The notes beneath the pieces were generated by a model. It was not told the DNA's origin. It saw only the letters and a list, made by a program, of their open reading frames with translations, and made no database searches. Made by a program: the position numbers and the translations under genes. A DNA stretch of 64,000 nucleotides from Pseudomonas helleri. Its GTDB lineage: Bacteria; Pseudomonadota; Gammaproteobacteria; Pseudomonadales; Pseudomonadaceae. The DNA lies in contig NZ_JYLD01000002.1 in the NCBI RefSeq assembly GCF_001043025.1, positions 124,001 through 188,000 of the forward strand. Direction: 5' to 3'. Below are positions 38,770-48,014 of this stretch, piece after piece (within the stretch, counting starts at the first letter, position 1; the number at the start of each line of letters is the position of its first letter).

Positions 38770-39708
38770 TTACTCCTCTGCCCCGGCAGCTGAATTCGAG
38801 GTGTTGTCCAAACCTTGGGTCCCGGACTCTTCTTTCTTCTCGTGCTTCACGAACTTGCCTGGGTTCATCCCTTCATACTTGTCGATGATGAGCTGGAACA
38901 GGTTCGGAGTAACGGTGGAGTAGAGCTCTACAGGGTTGTTCTCGCTTGGTTTTTCCAACGCCGCGTACTCAGCGTTATCAAGCTGTTTAGGTGATGCTTT
39001 GACTTCAGCTACCCAGGCGTTGAAATCTTCCTCGGAAGTCGCGATCGCCTTGAATTTCATGCCAGTGAAGCCAGCGCCGCTGTAGTTGGCCGAAATGCCA
39101 TCCATCTCTGCGTTTTTGTTGGCAATCAAGTGCAGCTTAGTCGTCATACCCGCCATGGCGTAGATCTGACCACCCAGACCTGGAATGAAGAACGAGTTCA
39201 TCACAGAGTCAGAGGTAATGCGGAAGTTAACAGGCGTGTTGGCTGGGAACACGATCTTGTTAACGGTAGCGATACCTTGCTCCGGGTAGATGAATACCCA
39301 TTTCCAGTCCAGTGCTACCACTTCAATGGTGACCGGCTTGACGTCGGACTCAAGCGGACGGTAAGGGTCCAGCGCGTGGGTCGACTTATACGTAATCACG
39401 CCCAGGGCGATGATGATGAGAATTGGCACAGTCCAGATCACGACTTCGATCTTGGTGGAGTGCGACCATTTTGGAGCGTATGTGGCGTTTTTGTTCGACG
39501 CGCGATACTTCCACGCGAAGATCAGGGTCATCAAGATGACCGGGACCACGACCAGAAGCATCAGCAATGTTGCAGTGATGATCAGATTCCGCTCTTCGAT
39601 CCCTACCTGCCCCACCGGATCGAGCAATGTCCAATTGCAGCCTCCCAGCAGCAACGTGCCGAAAAGTGGCAATAAGCCAAGGAGTCTGGGGTACCTTTTT
39701 TTAGTCAT
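38770..39708 (-). CDS. cyoA: Cytochrome bo3 ubiquinol oxidase subunit II
   Basis: A 312-residue lipoprotein subunit: '[20 protein letters not shown]' has a lipobox, two TM helices follow, then the periplasmic cupredoxin-like domain ('[20 protein letters not shown]', '[20 protein letters not shown]'). The CuA ligands are absent, as expected for a quinol oxidase. First gene of the operon, with AGAGG upstream of the ATG and a long 5' region. Confidence 0.97.
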   Translation of the reverse strand: MTKKRYPRLLGLLPLFGTLLLGGCNWTLLDPVGQVGIEERNLIITATLLMLLVVVPVILMTLIFAWKYRASNKNATYAPKWSHSTKIEVVIWTVPILIIIALGVITYKSTHALDPYRPLESDVKPVTIEVVALDWKWVFIYPEQGIATVNKIVFPANTPVNFRITSDSVMNSFFIPGLGGQIYAMAGMTTKLHLIANKNAEMDGISANYSGAGFTGMKFKAIATSEEDFNAWVAEVKASPKQLDNAEYAALEKPSENNPVELYSTVTPNLFQLIIDKYEGMNPGKFVKHEKKEESGTQGLDNTSNSAAGAEE

Positions 39709-40451
39709 CTCACGACCTCTAAAACAGCTTGCACAATGCAGTTGGTTTTTTTCGCCAACACTTCACCCTACCAAGGGTTGGCTCTTTTCCGGGCTTGAAT
39801 AAATGCCTGCTCATCACCTTCAGGTGAATACGCAATCCCGGGTTAGCAGTGATTTCTTATTCGATACGTGGTCAATCGCCTTACTACAGACAATTCCATT
39901 TGTGGCGGAACTTAGAAGGGTTGCCAGTACCTGGGAGTCGCATGTGACGCCTGTTGTGAACTGCCCAGACGACCGCCGACTACCCGCTTGGGCTCGGAGG
40001 TGAGCAGGCTGGACGTTCAGTGGAGGCGATTGTAGTTAGGAAGCTCTCTACAAACCATGTCTCATCCAGAAATAATTCTTCTCGACTCCAGTAACAATCC
40101 CTCACTATTGTTGCCCATTACACAGGCATATGCCTCCTTAAAATGCATGTAGCACGTCAAAAGCCCACAGCTGATATGCCCCTTTTTGGCGCACGCACAG
40201 GGCTGGTGAATCCCCCCAAACGCCCAAGTGAAGAGGCTTACAGCCGATTCCCATGGAGACGCCCAAGGGCAATTTCAATCATCTGATCCGCAAAAAAAAC
40301 GATCAGGAGATAAATCGCCCTGAACGTAATTCGTGCTCACCTGTCCTACAGGAATCGCTCTCTGCGACACTTTTAGCGTGACAATATGTCGCACAAGTCA
40401 GCTATCACTTTAGTGTGCCGATTCACATCCTGTTGACATTTTTGCGCGGAC
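39709..40451. other. Long intergenic region upstream of cyoA
   Basis: About 740 bases with no convincing gene; a 66-codon open frame at 39803 lacks coding character. It must hold the cyo promoter and possibly ANR/Fur/RoxR-type control sites, but no complete operator could be recognised by eye. A TTGACA at 40433-40438 is isolated. Confidence 0.5.
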
Positions 40452-40490
40452 AAAAAAACGCCCCGCATTCTCAGGAAAAGTGCGGGGCGG
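40452..40490 (-). terminator. dsbB terminator
   Basis: Read on the minus strand: CGCCCCGCA (40481-40489 complement), a TTTTCCTGAGA-type apex, TGCGGGGCG, then seven T residues. It lies 22 bases after the dsbB stop. Confidence 0.92.
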
Positions 40491-40510
40491 ATCAATCCAA
40501 ACGTGGCGTT

Positions 40511-41020
40511 TTAGCCGTGTTTTTTGCGGTTCCGGTAGATTCCCAACGGCACCAGCACGCTGGTCAGCACAAAGGCCACCAGCGCCCATTGCGCCAGCGA
40601 CAGGCCGAACACCGGCGGGTATGGCGTAGAGCAGAAGCCCTCAACCTGAAAGCCCAGCGGGAACACCGTCGCCAGCGGCAGGCCGTCAACGATCGGTTGC
40701 AGCACGTCAATGCCGCAGCTCACCGCAGGGTTGGCCAGGATAAACACGTGCCGCCCGGCCGCGATCACCCCGCCTATGGCGCTGAGCACCACCAGCACTT
40801 CAAAAATGGTCAGGCTGCGCCGTGTCGGCATCGCCGCGCCGATAAAGGCAAAGATCGCGATCAACAGCAAAGCGTAGCGTTGCAGGATGCACAGAGGGCA
40901 AGGCGCCTCACCGAGCACGATTTGCATGTATAACGCGCCACCAATCAGCGCCAGACAGATAACCCCGAGCAAGACCAAAAAGCGCTTCTCGCGGCTCAGT
41001 CGTATCATTTCATCCGTCAT
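40511..41020 (-). CDS. dsbB: Disulfide bond formation protein DsbB
   Basis: A 169-residue, four-TM inner-membrane protein that reoxidises DsbA and passes electrons to ubiquinone. The first Cys pair is in 'GEAPCPLCILQRYALLL', and the second pair in 'NPAVSCGIDVLQP' and 'VEGFCSTPYPP'. The family length is about 170. A quinone-linked function fits next to the cyo oxidase, but the two are not one operon. Confidence 0.95.
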   Translation of the reverse strand: MTDEMIRLSREKRFLVLLGVICLALIGGALYMQIVLGEAPCPLCILQRYALLLIAIFAFIGAAMPTRRSLTIFEVLVVLSAIGGVIAAGRHVFILANPAVSCGIDVLQPIVDGLPLATVFPLGFQVEGFCSTPYPPVFGLSLAQWALVAFVLTSVLVPLGIYRNRKKHG

Positions 41021-41169
41021 CCTGCTTCCCTTTGCCAGGTTATTTTGGAGTTAAGCCGCAGCCACTAAGGCGCGCAGTTTACACCCAGAACATCGACCTG
41101 AATGTAGGAGAACTGTGTAGGCAAGGTGTCGCAGAAGGATTAATAGATGATTAAGTCGTCGTACACAAA

Positions 41170-41240
41170 CCCGTAGTCGCTGCCGAAGGCTGCGAAGGGT
41201 TGCGGAGCAAGCCGTTATCTCAAAGACCCCGCAACCCTCT
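41170..41240. repeat. Partial REP-like element with hairpin
   Basis: 'CGTAGTCGCTGCCGAAGGCTGCGAAGGG' (about 41172-41199) belongs to the same family as the 61.4-kb array. AGGGTTGCGG (41196-41205) pairs with CCGCAACCCT (41229-41238). It lies just after the hmp stop and could serve as its terminator. Confidence 0.6.
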
Positions 41241-41274
41241 TTATCGCCGGCAACGATGTATTCAACCCCGTCGC

Positions 41275-42447
41275 TTACTCCAGCGCCGCAGCCGGCCCAA
41301 AGAACTCATAACGGCTTTGTTGCTCAGGTACGCCCAGCGCCTTCAAATGACGCTTAACGGCGCTCATAAAGCCTTTTGGGCCCAGGAAATACGCATCGAC
41401 ATCGCGCTCCTCGCCCAGCCATTCGCCCAGCACCTCTTTTGTCAGCAGCCCCACATGGTCAGCCAAAGGGTCTGCCTGCTCATAGCAATAGAAGCGCTGC
41501 AATTGCGGATGCTGCGCGGCCAGCTCTTCGATCCAGCCCCGGAAGGCATGCACCTGTGCATTTCGCGCACAGTGAATAAAGCGGATCGGCCGTTTAGTGG
41601 CCAGCGCCGCCTCCAGCATCGACAACGTAGGCGTGATACCCACCCCACCACTGATCAACACCAGCGGTTTTTCGCTGGCAGCCAAGGTGAACTCACCGGC
41701 AGGCGGAAACAGCTCAACGATGTCACCCACTTGCAGGCGGTCATGCAGGTAGTTCGACACCACACCGCCCGGCTCGCGCTTGACGCTGATCCGGTAGCGG
41801 CCCACTTTGGCCAATGCTGACAGCGAATAGTTGCGACGCACTTCCTGGCCGTCGATGTTGAGCTTGATGCCGATGTACTGGCCGGGCTCAAACTCAAGGA
41901 TCGGCTGCTCATCCACCGGGCGGAAGTAAAACGAGGTGACTTCTGCGCTTTCTTCTAGCTTGGCGGCCAGCTTGAATGCCCGGCCACCGCGCCAGCCACC
42001 CGGTGCAGCGGCTTTTTCGTCGTAAATGGCCGCTTCTGCGCCAATCAAAATATCTGCCAACTGGTTGTAAGCTGCGCCCCAGGCGGCCAGCACCTGCGGG
42101 GTCGCAATGTCGCTGCCCAGCACTTCTTCAATGGCCCGCAGCAGGCAACTGCCGACAATCGGGTAGTGCTCCGGGAGGATTTGCAGCGCAACGTGTTTGT
42201 TGATGATTCGCGCCACCAAGTCGCCCAACTGATCCAGTTGGTCAATGTGCCGGGCGTACATCAAGACGCCATTGGCCAAAGCACGTGGCTGGTCGCCGCT
42301 GGCCTGATTAGCCTGATTGAACAGCGGACGCACTTGCGGGTATTCGGTGAGCATCATGTTATAGAAGTGTGTCATCAACGCCTCACCACCACTTTCGAGC
42401 AGCGGCACAGTGGACTTAACGATGGCACGGTCTTGAGCAGTAAGCAT
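41275..42447 (-). CDS. hmp: Flavohaemoprotein / nitric oxide dioxygenase
   Basis: Converts NO and O2 to nitrate using NAD(P)H. 390 residues from ATG 42447, with AGGAG upstream; a longer reading to 42495 enters the sigma-54 promoter and is rejected. The N-terminal globin (MLTAQDRAIVKSTVPLLESGG) has the proximal His in 'NKHVALQILPEHYPIVG'. The FAD domain includes 'EVRRNYSLSAL' and the NAD domain 'PLVLISGGVGITPTLSML'. A NorR-type activator is divergent, with NorR boxes and a -24/-12 promoter between. Called fhp in P. aeruginosa. Confidence 0.96.
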   Translation of the reverse strand: MLTAQDRAIVKSTVPLLESGGEALMTHFYNMMLTEYPQVRPLFNQANQASGDQPRALANGVLMYARHIDQLDQLGDLVARIINKHVALQILPEHYPIVGSCLLRAIEEVLGSDIATPQVLAAWGAAYNQLADILIGAEAAIYDEKAAAPGGWRGGRAFKLAAKLEESAEVTSFYFRPVDEQPILEFEPGQYIGIKLNIDGQEVRRNYSLSALAKVGRYRISVKREPGGVVSNYLHDRLQVGDIVELFPPAGEFTLAASEKPLVLISGGVGITPTLSMLEAALATKRPIRFIHCARNAQVHAFRGWIEELAAQHPQLQRFYCYEQADPLADHVGLLTKEVLGEWLGEERDVDAYFLGPKGFMSAVKRHLKALGVPEQQSRYEFFGPAAALE

Positions 42448-42494
42448 AAAGTTGACTCCTGAACACGTAGGGAAAAATGGATTACCGTTTAACA

Positions 42495-42511
42495 ATCAGT
42501 TTTCGTGCCAA
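42495..42511 (-). promoter_or_regulatory. Sigma-54 (-24/-12) promoter of hmp
   Basis: On the minus strand: TTGGCACG (complement of 42504-42511) is followed after AAAA by CTGAT (complement of 42495-42499). The -24 half is perfect. The -12 half differs from TTGC(A/T), having GA in place of the conserved GC. It lies about 50 bases before the hmp ATG. Confidence 0.65.
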
Positions 42512-42550
42512 CCTTTAAACCCTTTAAAATCAATAGGTTAAAAACAAAGT

Positions 42551-42589
42551 AGTCACTATGACACGCCTTGATCTATAGTCACTTCGACT
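42551..42589. promoter_or_regulatory. Two NorR/FhpR enhancer boxes
   Basis: AGTCA-CTA-TGACA (42551-42563) and AGTCA-CTT-CGACT (42577-42589) match the NorR consensus GT-N7-AC (AGTCA-N3-TGACT). Their centres are 26 bases apart, and they lie 40-80 bases upstream of the -24 element of hmp, immediately before norR. Only two sites are seen, where E. coli norVW has three. Confidence 0.8.
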
Positions 42590-42602
42590 ACACGAGGTCA
42601 AA

Positions 42603-44147
42603 ATGACTGCAAAATTGCTTCTCACTGCCCTGCTCCCGCTGGTAGCGGACTTGTCCCGCGACCTGCCCGAAAGCGAACGTTACCGGCGCTTACTGCAATC
42701 CATGCGCGCCGTACTGCCGTGCGATGCCGCGGCCCTGCTGCGCCTTGACGGCGAATGGCTGGTGCCGCTGGCGGTAGACGGCCTGAGCCTGGATACGCTG
42801 GGGCGGCGCTTTAAAATCAGCGAGCACCCGCGCTTTGAAATCCTGCTCAGCAGCCCCGGCCCCACGCGCTTTCCCAACAACTGCGAATTGCCCGACCCAT
42901 ATGACGGACTGGTCGACGGGCTGGCCGAGCACCTGGAAATTCACGACTGCATGGGCTGCCCGCTGTTCGTCGACGAGCGCCCCTGGGGCCTGCTGACCCT
43001 CGATGCGCTGGACCCAAAACGCTTCGAACCCATTGAACTGGATGCCCTGCAAGCCTTTGCCAGCCTGGCCGCCGCCACGGTCAATGTGGCCCAGCGTATC
43101 GAGCGCCTGGCCCTGAGGGTGGCCGCTGAGCAGCAAAAAGCCGAGCTGTATCGTCAGGCTCATCCTTTGCCCAATAAAGAGCTGATTGGCCAAAGCGCCG
43201 CCCATAAACACCTGCTCGAAGAAATTGCCTTGGTCGGCAACAGCGACCTGACGGTGTTGATCACCGGCGAAACCGGGGTCGGCAAAGAGCTGGTCGCCCA
43301 AGCCATTCATGCCGCCTCGCCGCGCGCCGACAAACCGATGATCAGCCTGAACTGCGCCGCCCTGCCCGACACCCTGGTCGAAAGCGAACTGTTCGGCCAT
43401 GTGCGCGGCGCCTTTACCGGCGCCACCAGCGACCGTCGTGGCAAGTTTGAACTGGCCAATGGCGGCACGTTGTTTCTGGACGAAGTGGGCGAGCTGTCAC
43501 TGACGGTGCAAGCCAAGCTGCTGCGCGTGCTGCAAAGCGGGCAATTGCAGCGCTTGGGCTCAGATCAGGAACACCGCGTCGATGTGCGCCTGATTGCCGC
43601 GACCAATCGCGACCTGGCAGAAGAAGTGCGCAGCGGTCGCTACCGCGCCGACTTCTATCACCGTTTGAGCGTCTACCCGCTCAACGTGCCCGCCCTGCGC
43701 GAGCGCGGGCGCGATGTGTTGCTACTGAGCGGCTTCTTTCTCGAGCAAAACCGCTCGCGCATGGGCCTGGGCAGCTTGCGCCTGAGCCCGGATGCCCAGG
43801 CCGCGCTGCTGCATTACTCATGGCCGGGCAATGTGCGCGAACTCGAACACTTGATCGGCCGCAGCACCCTCAAGGCATTGGGCAACTGCAAAACCCGGCC
43901 GCGCATCTTGACCCTGACCGCCGCAGACCTGGACTTGCCGACGCCGCAGGACGGCCCTGCAGTGGCAGAGCAAGAGCCGCTACCGCCGGTCATTGGTGAC
44001 TTGCGCCAGGCCACGGAGAACTATCAGCGCCAGTTGATCAGCGCCTGTCTTGAGCGCCATCAGCACAACTGGGCCAGCGCCGCCCGCGAACTGTGCCTGG
44101 ACCGGGCGAACCTGGGCCGAATGGCCAAGCGTTTGGGGTTGAAATAA
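42603..44147 (+). CDS. norR: NorR/FhpR-type NO-responsive sigma-54 activator
   Basis: A 514-residue enhancer-binding protein. The N-terminal GAF domain (about 1-175) should carry the NO-sensing non-haem iron. The AAA+ domain has Walker A 'GETGVGKELVAQAIH', the sigma-54 contact loop 'GAFTGATSDRRGKFE' and Walker B 'GGTLFLDEVGEL'. The C-terminal Fis-type HTH is 'NWASAARELCLDRANLGRMAKRLGL'. It is divergent from hmp with its boxes in the gap, so it should activate hmp under nitrosative stress. Confidence 0.95.
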   Translation: MTAKLLLTALLPLVADLSRDLPESERYRRLLQSMRAVLPCDAAALLRLDGEWLVPLAVDGLSLDTLGRRFKISEHPRFEILLSSPGPTRFPNNCELPDPYDGLVDGLAEHLEIHDCMGCPLFVDERPWGLLTLDALDPKRFEPIELDALQAFASLAAATVNVAQRIERLALRVAAEQQKAELYRQAHPLPNKELIGQSAAHKHLLEEIALVGNSDLTVLITGETGVGKELVAQAIHAASPRADKPMISLNCAALPDTLVESELFGHVRGAFTGATSDRRGKFELANGGTLFLDEVGELSLTVQAKLLRVLQSGQLQRLGSDQEHRVDVRLIAATNRDLAEEVRSGRYRADFYHRLSVYPLNVPALRERGRDVLLLSGFFLEQNRSRMGLGSLRLSPDAQAALLHYSWPGNVRELEHLIGRSTLKALGNCKTRPRILTLTAADLDLPTPQDGPAVAEQEPLPPVIGDLRQATENYQRQLISACLERHQHNWASAARELCLDRANLGRMAKRLGLK

Positions 44148-44153
44148 AACCCC

Positions 44154-44491
44154 TGTAGCCGCTGCCCAGGTACGAGGCTGCGATGCGGGCCGCAGGACCG
44201 CCGCCTGGGGTCGCTGCGCAACCCATCGCAGCCTCGTGCTTCGACAACGGCTACAGGTTCACCGGCTCTTGTAGTCGCTGACGAGGGACGAGGCTGCGAT
44301 GCGGGCCGCAGGACCGCCGCCTGGGGTCGCTGCGCAACCCATCGCAGCCTCGTGCTTCGACAACGGCTACAGGTTCACCGGCTCTTGTAGCCGCTGACGA
44401 GGGACGAGGCTGCGATGCGGGCCGCAGGACCGCCGCCTGGGGTCGCTACGCAACCCATCGCAGCCTCATGCTTCGACAGCGGCTACAGGTG
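44154..44491. repeat. Three tandem copies of a 116-bp palindromic repeat
   Basis: Units start at 44154, 44270 and 44386 (spacing exactly 116). Each contains CGAGGCTGCGATG...CATCGCAGCCTCG and an outer TGTAGCCG...CGGCTACA, so each unit is itself a long hairpin. The copies differ by only a few bases, which points to recent amplification. No coding character. Confidence 0.92.
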
Positions 44492-44561
44492 GAGATCGCC
44501 TACAGGATTCGCCGCTCGGGTCGATAACCCGGTATTGCTGCTCTTTTCTCAGAAGGTATAT

Positions 44562-45461
44562 ATGTCATCCACCCACGCCCGCGCCGACTCGATGTCTTTG
44601 CTGCTGTTCACGTTGCGCAGCGGCAAGCTGATGGCGATTAATCTGTTGAAGGTCAGCGAAATCATTCCGTGCCCGCCGCTGACCAAAATGCCCGAGTCGC
44701 ATCCCCATGTGAAAGGCATTGCGGTGCTGCGCGGGGCCTCGCTGTCGGTCATTGACCTGAGCCGCGCCATTGGCGAGCAACCGTTGCTCGATCCCGACGG
44801 CGGCTGCCTGATCGTGACCGATGTCAGTCGTTCCAAGCAGGGCTTGCACGTGCAGGCAGTGAGCAAAATCGTGCATTGCCTGAGCACCGATATCCGCCCG
44901 CCGCCCTACGGTTCAGGCAAGCGCTCGTACATCACCGGCGTCACGCAAGTGGACGGCGCGCTGGTGCAGGTGCTGGACATTGAGAAAGTGATTCATGGCA
45001 TCACGCCCGCCCGGATTGAGCCGAACACTGAAGCCCTCAGCCGTGAAGACGCGCAATTGCTGGGCAAGGCGCGAATTCTGGTGGTTGATGACAGCCAGGT
45101 GGCGCTGCAACAGTCGGTGATCACCCTGCGCAACCTCGGCCTGCATTGCCACACGGCCCGCAGCGCGAAAGAAGCCATTGAGCGCTTGCTGGAACTGCAC
45201 GGCACGCCTGAACAAATCAATGTGCTGGTGTCTGACATCGAAATGTCCGAGATGGACGGCTACGCCTTCACCCGCACCGTGCGCGAGACGCCAGATTTTG
45301 CGCATTTGTACGTGCTGCTGCACACCTCGCTCGACAGTGCGATGAACAGCGAAAAAGCCCGTCTGGCCGGGGCCAATGCGGTGCTGACCAAATTCTCCTC
45401 GCCGGAACTCACGCAATGTCTGATCCTTGCCGCCCGTACCGTGGCCGAGCAAGGCGTCTGA
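44562..45461 (+). CDS. cheV: Chemotaxis coupling protein CheV
   Basis: A 299-residue protein from ATG 44562, with AGAAGG five bases upstream; the in-frame reading from 44415 lies in the repeats. The N-terminal CheW-like domain ('LLLFTLRSGKLMAINLLKVSEIIPC', 'HVKGIAVLRGASLSVIDLSRAIG') couples receptors to CheA. The C-terminal receiver starts 'ARILVVDDSQVALQQ', with phospho-acceptor Asp in 'VLVSDIEMSEMDG' and Lys in 'VLTKFSSPEL'. It probably adapts signalling of a receptor subset. A chemoreceptor gene lies close by. Confidence 0.95.
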   Translation: MSSTHARADSMSLLLFTLRSGKLMAINLLKVSEIIPCPPLTKMPESHPHVKGIAVLRGASLSVIDLSRAIGEQPLLDPDGGCLIVTDVSRSKQGLHVQAVSKIVHCLSTDIRPPPYGSGKRSYITGVTQVDGALVQVLDIEKVIHGITPARIEPNTEALSREDAQLLGKARILVVDDSQVALQQSVITLRNLGLHCHTARSAKEAIERLLELHGTPEQINVLVSDIEMSEMDGYAFTRTVRETPDFAHLYVLLHTSLDSAMNSEKARLAGANAVLTKFSSPELTQCLILAARTVAEQGV

Positions 45462-45466
45462 GTTCA

Positions 45467-45940
45467 ATGAGTGACCACTGTTTGCTGCTGCGCAAAGACC
45501 TGCGCCAGCCTCTGACACCCGTGCCGTGGCCGCAGGGCATTGCGCTGAGCGCCCTCACCTCGGCGCTGCTGCCCCACGTGCACGCCCTGCTGGAACAAGG
45601 CTACAGCGCAGGTCAGGGTGATCTGCAACCGCTGGAGCGCTGGCAGCACGACCTGCTGCATGACGCTGAATACGACCCGCAGCTGTGTTTTGTCAGCCTG
45701 CTCGACGGCCAGGTGGTCGGCGTGGCCCTGGCCTGGACCAGCGCTTACCTCAAGGACCTGGTGGTACACCCGCGCCTGCAAGGGCGGGGCTTGGGCGGCG
45801 CACTGCTCAATCAGGTATTCAGTGCGTTCCAGCAGCGCGGTGAAGCCTGTGTCGACCTCAAGGTGATGGAACACAATCACCCCGCCCGCCAGCTTTACGC
45901 CAAATTCGGCATGCAACTCATCCGGCGCGAAGCGCTGTAA
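45467..45940 (+). CDS. GNAT-family N-acetyltransferase
   Basis: A 157-residue acetyl-CoA-dependent transferase from ATG 45467, five bases after cheV, so likely co-transcribed. The acetyl-CoA loop is 'VVHPRLQGRGLGGALLNQVF', followed by 'NHPARQLYAKFGMQLIRREAL', the standard GNAT end. The substrate is unknown. The 5' part (about 1-60) is less typical. It ends three bases before the convergent chemoreceptor stop. Confidence 0.88.
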   Translation: MSDHCLLLRKDLRQPLTPVPWPQGIALSALTSALLPHVHALLEQGYSAGQGDLQPLERWQHDLLHDAEYDPQLCFVSLLDGQVVGVALAWTSAYLKDLVVHPRLQGRGLGGALLNQVFSAFQQRGEACVDLKVMEHNHPARQLYAKFGMQLIRREAL

Positions 45941-45943
45941 GCG

Positions 45944-47530
45944 CTAACGCCGGGTCTGCCAGAATTCTTGCGCCAATGAACGCAGGCTGACAGCCAGCTC
46001 GGCCACATCACCGGAGCTGCGATGGCTGTGCTGCCCGGCAAGCACAGTGACATCCCCGGCACTGCGAATACCCGCGATGTTGCGATTGATGTCTTCGCTG
46101 ACCACGCTTTGCTCTTCCACCGCCAAGGCGATTTGTACGCTCATCTGGGTGATTTTTTTCACCTGTTGAGTGATCTCGTCCAGTGCACTGCTGGCCAACT
46201 GCGCCTGGCTGACACTGTTTTCAGCATGCTGGCTGCTTTGCTGCATCACCTGCACGGCGGCCCGAGCGCCGTCTTGCAAGGTGAGGATCATCTGCTGGAT
46301 TTCGTTGGTTGAGTGCTGCGTGCGCTGCGCCAGGCTGCGCACTTCGTCGGCCACCACGGCAAAACCACGCCCCTGATCGCCCGCCCGGGCGGCTTCAATC
46401 GCCGCATTCAGCGCCAGCAGATTGGTTTGCTCAGCGATGCTGCGAATGACCTCAAGCACCGATGAGATGTCGCTGCTGTGGCCTTCCAGGTGGTGGATGA
46501 CCTCGGTTGCCCGAACCAGCTCGCCTGCCAGGTGCTGCACCGAACTGCGGCTCTGCATCACCAACTCATGCCCTTCACGGGTTTCGTTTTCGACCCGGTC
46601 AGCCGCTTGCGAGGCTTGCTGGGCATTGTTCGCGACTTGCGCCACGCTGGCGCTCATTTCATGAATCGCCGTGGCCACCTGATCGGTTTCATGTTGCTGA
46701 CTAAGGGTGCTGGAGTGGCTGCTTTCGAGGTGCTGGACCAGCTCACTGGCATGCCCGGCCAGGCGTTGCGACGCATCACCGATACGTCCCACCATTGCGC
46801 CGGTCTGCGCTTCGAGCATCTGCAGGGCAAATGCGATCTGCCCCATCTCATCTCGCCGCCCGGTATAGATGTGCTGGCTTAGCGGGTTATGGCCGACGTC
46901 TTGGGCGCGGCGGGTCAAGGCGTTAAGTGGGCGCAGCAGCCAGGCAATCGCCACCGAGCTCAACAGGCTGCCGGTCAACCAAATGACCACGCCGGCCTGC
47001 CAGTCGATAGACGGCAGCAAAACAGTGCCCAACGTCGTCGCCCCGGCAAACACGGCGCTGACAAACAGCGCCAGCTTGCCCGCCAGCCTGACCCGCGGCA
47101 GACGCTGCCATAGCGGCGTGCGCCCCGAGCGCAATTCGGCGTAATCGGCCTCAGCCAGTTGTACACACTCGGGGCTTGGGCAGGTACGCACCGATTGATA
47201 CTCAACGATTTCGCCGTTTTTCATCACCGGCGTGACATAAGCGCTGACCCAATAATGGTCACCATTTTTGCAGCGGTTTTTCACCATGCCCATCCATGAG
47301 CGCCCGGCCTTGAGGGTCTGCCACATGTGACTGAAGGCTGCAGACGGCATATCGGGGTGGCGCAGCAGGCTATGCGGGTTGCCGAGCAACTCGCTCAGCG
47401 AATAACCGCTGACCTTGATGAAGTCATCGTTGGCGTAGGTGATGGCACTGTTCAGGTCAGTGGTAGAAAGGATGTTGGCGTCGGGTGCGAAATCAACAGC
47501 TCGGCCGGTAATCGGTAGATTGATTTTCAT
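45944..47530 (-). CDS. Aer-like PAS chemoreceptor (methyl-accepting)
   Basis: A 528-residue chemoreceptor with an N-terminal cytoplasmic PAS domain (about 8-120; '[33 protein letters not shown]'). It has two close TM segments (about 150-200; '[21 protein letters not shown]', '[19 protein letters not shown]'), a HAMP-like stretch, and a signalling hairpin '[20 protein letters not shown]'. There is no large periplasmic domain, so it senses an internal cue such as redox or energy state, as Aer does with FAD. No C-terminal CheR/CheB pentapeptide is evident. No cofactor can be proven from sequence alone. Confidence 0.9.
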   Translation of the reverse strand: MKINLPITGRAVDFAPDANILSTTDLNSAITYANDDFIKVSGYSLSELLGNPHSLLRHPDMPSAAFSHMWQTLKAGRSWMGMVKNRCKNGDHYWVSAYVTPVMKNGEIVEYQSVRTCPSPECVQLAEADYAELRSGRTPLWQRLPRVRLAGKLALFVSAVFAGATTLGTVLLPSIDWQAGVVIWLTGSLLSSVAIAWLLRPLNALTRRAQDVGHNPLSQHIYTGRRDEMGQIAFALQMLEAQTGAMVGRIGDASQRLAGHASELVQHLESSHSSTLSQQHETDQVATAIHEMSASVAQVANNAQQASQAADRVENETREGHELVMQSRSSVQHLAGELVRATEVIHHLEGHSSDISSVLEVIRSIAEQTNLLALNAAIEAARAGDQGRGFAVVADEVRSLAQRTQHSTNEIQQMILTLQDGARAAVQVMQQSSQHAENSVSQAQLASSALDEITQQVKKITQMSVQIALAVEEQSVVSEDINRNIAGIRSAGDVTVLAGQHSHRSSGDVAELAVSLRSLAQEFWQTRR

Positions 47531-47681
47531 GACAGCACGCTCAGTTATTAGGGAGTAAGAGTCGGCGGGGCGTCGACTTTATGCTCCCCAATTAACCAAA
47601 TACTGATCTAGCGCATATCAAAAGGCATTAATACGGCCTATCCGACCAATAGTGGCACAAAGCCACTTTTTGTATCATCAA

Positions 47682-47933
47682 TCAGCGTTTGCCCATGGAG
47701 CGACGGGTACCGGGAGGGGCTGCGCCAGGGGTTTTGGTGTGGCCGTGGCCTTCACCTTTTTTGTAATGGGTCTGGCCTTTGGAATTGGCTTTGTTCTTGG
47801 CAAATTCAGCAGGCTTGAACGGAAACGTGAACGCAGGGATCACCGGCTTTTGCGCGGTATCCACAGTTGCTTCGTTTTCAGTGGGTTCGGCGCTCACGGC
47901 ATCAGGAGCAGCCGGTTGTGCAGGAGTTGTCAT
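47682..47933 (-). CDS. Small basic-tailed protein of unknown function
   Basis: 83 residues, starting at ATG 47933 with GGAG five bases upstream. The first half is Pro/Ala/Glu-rich and acidic; the second half is Lys/Gly/His-rich (KNKANSKGQTHYKKGEGHGH...TRRSMGKR), suggesting nucleic-acid contact or disorder. I do not recognise the family. It is a single gene between separate transcripts. Confidence 0.6.
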   Translation of the reverse strand: MTTPAQPAAPDAVSAEPTENEATVDTAQKPVIPAFTFPFKPAEFAKNKANSKGQTHYKKGEGHGHTKTPGAAPPGTRRSMGKR

Positions 47934-48014
47934 GAAAGCTCCGGATTACGGGGGAGTGATCGGCCAGTTGGCGCAAGACGCGCAGTATACCTGCCCGATC
48001 AACCCGCCGAGCAG

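Noticed and set aside
39803..40003. A 66-codon open frame upstream of cyoA
   Set aside because: No Shine-Dalgarno, no recognisable motif and no coding-like composition.
44154..44491. Tandem 116-bp repeats as a CRISPR or plasmid iteron set
   Set aside because: The repeats abut without unique spacers, and no replication gene is present.
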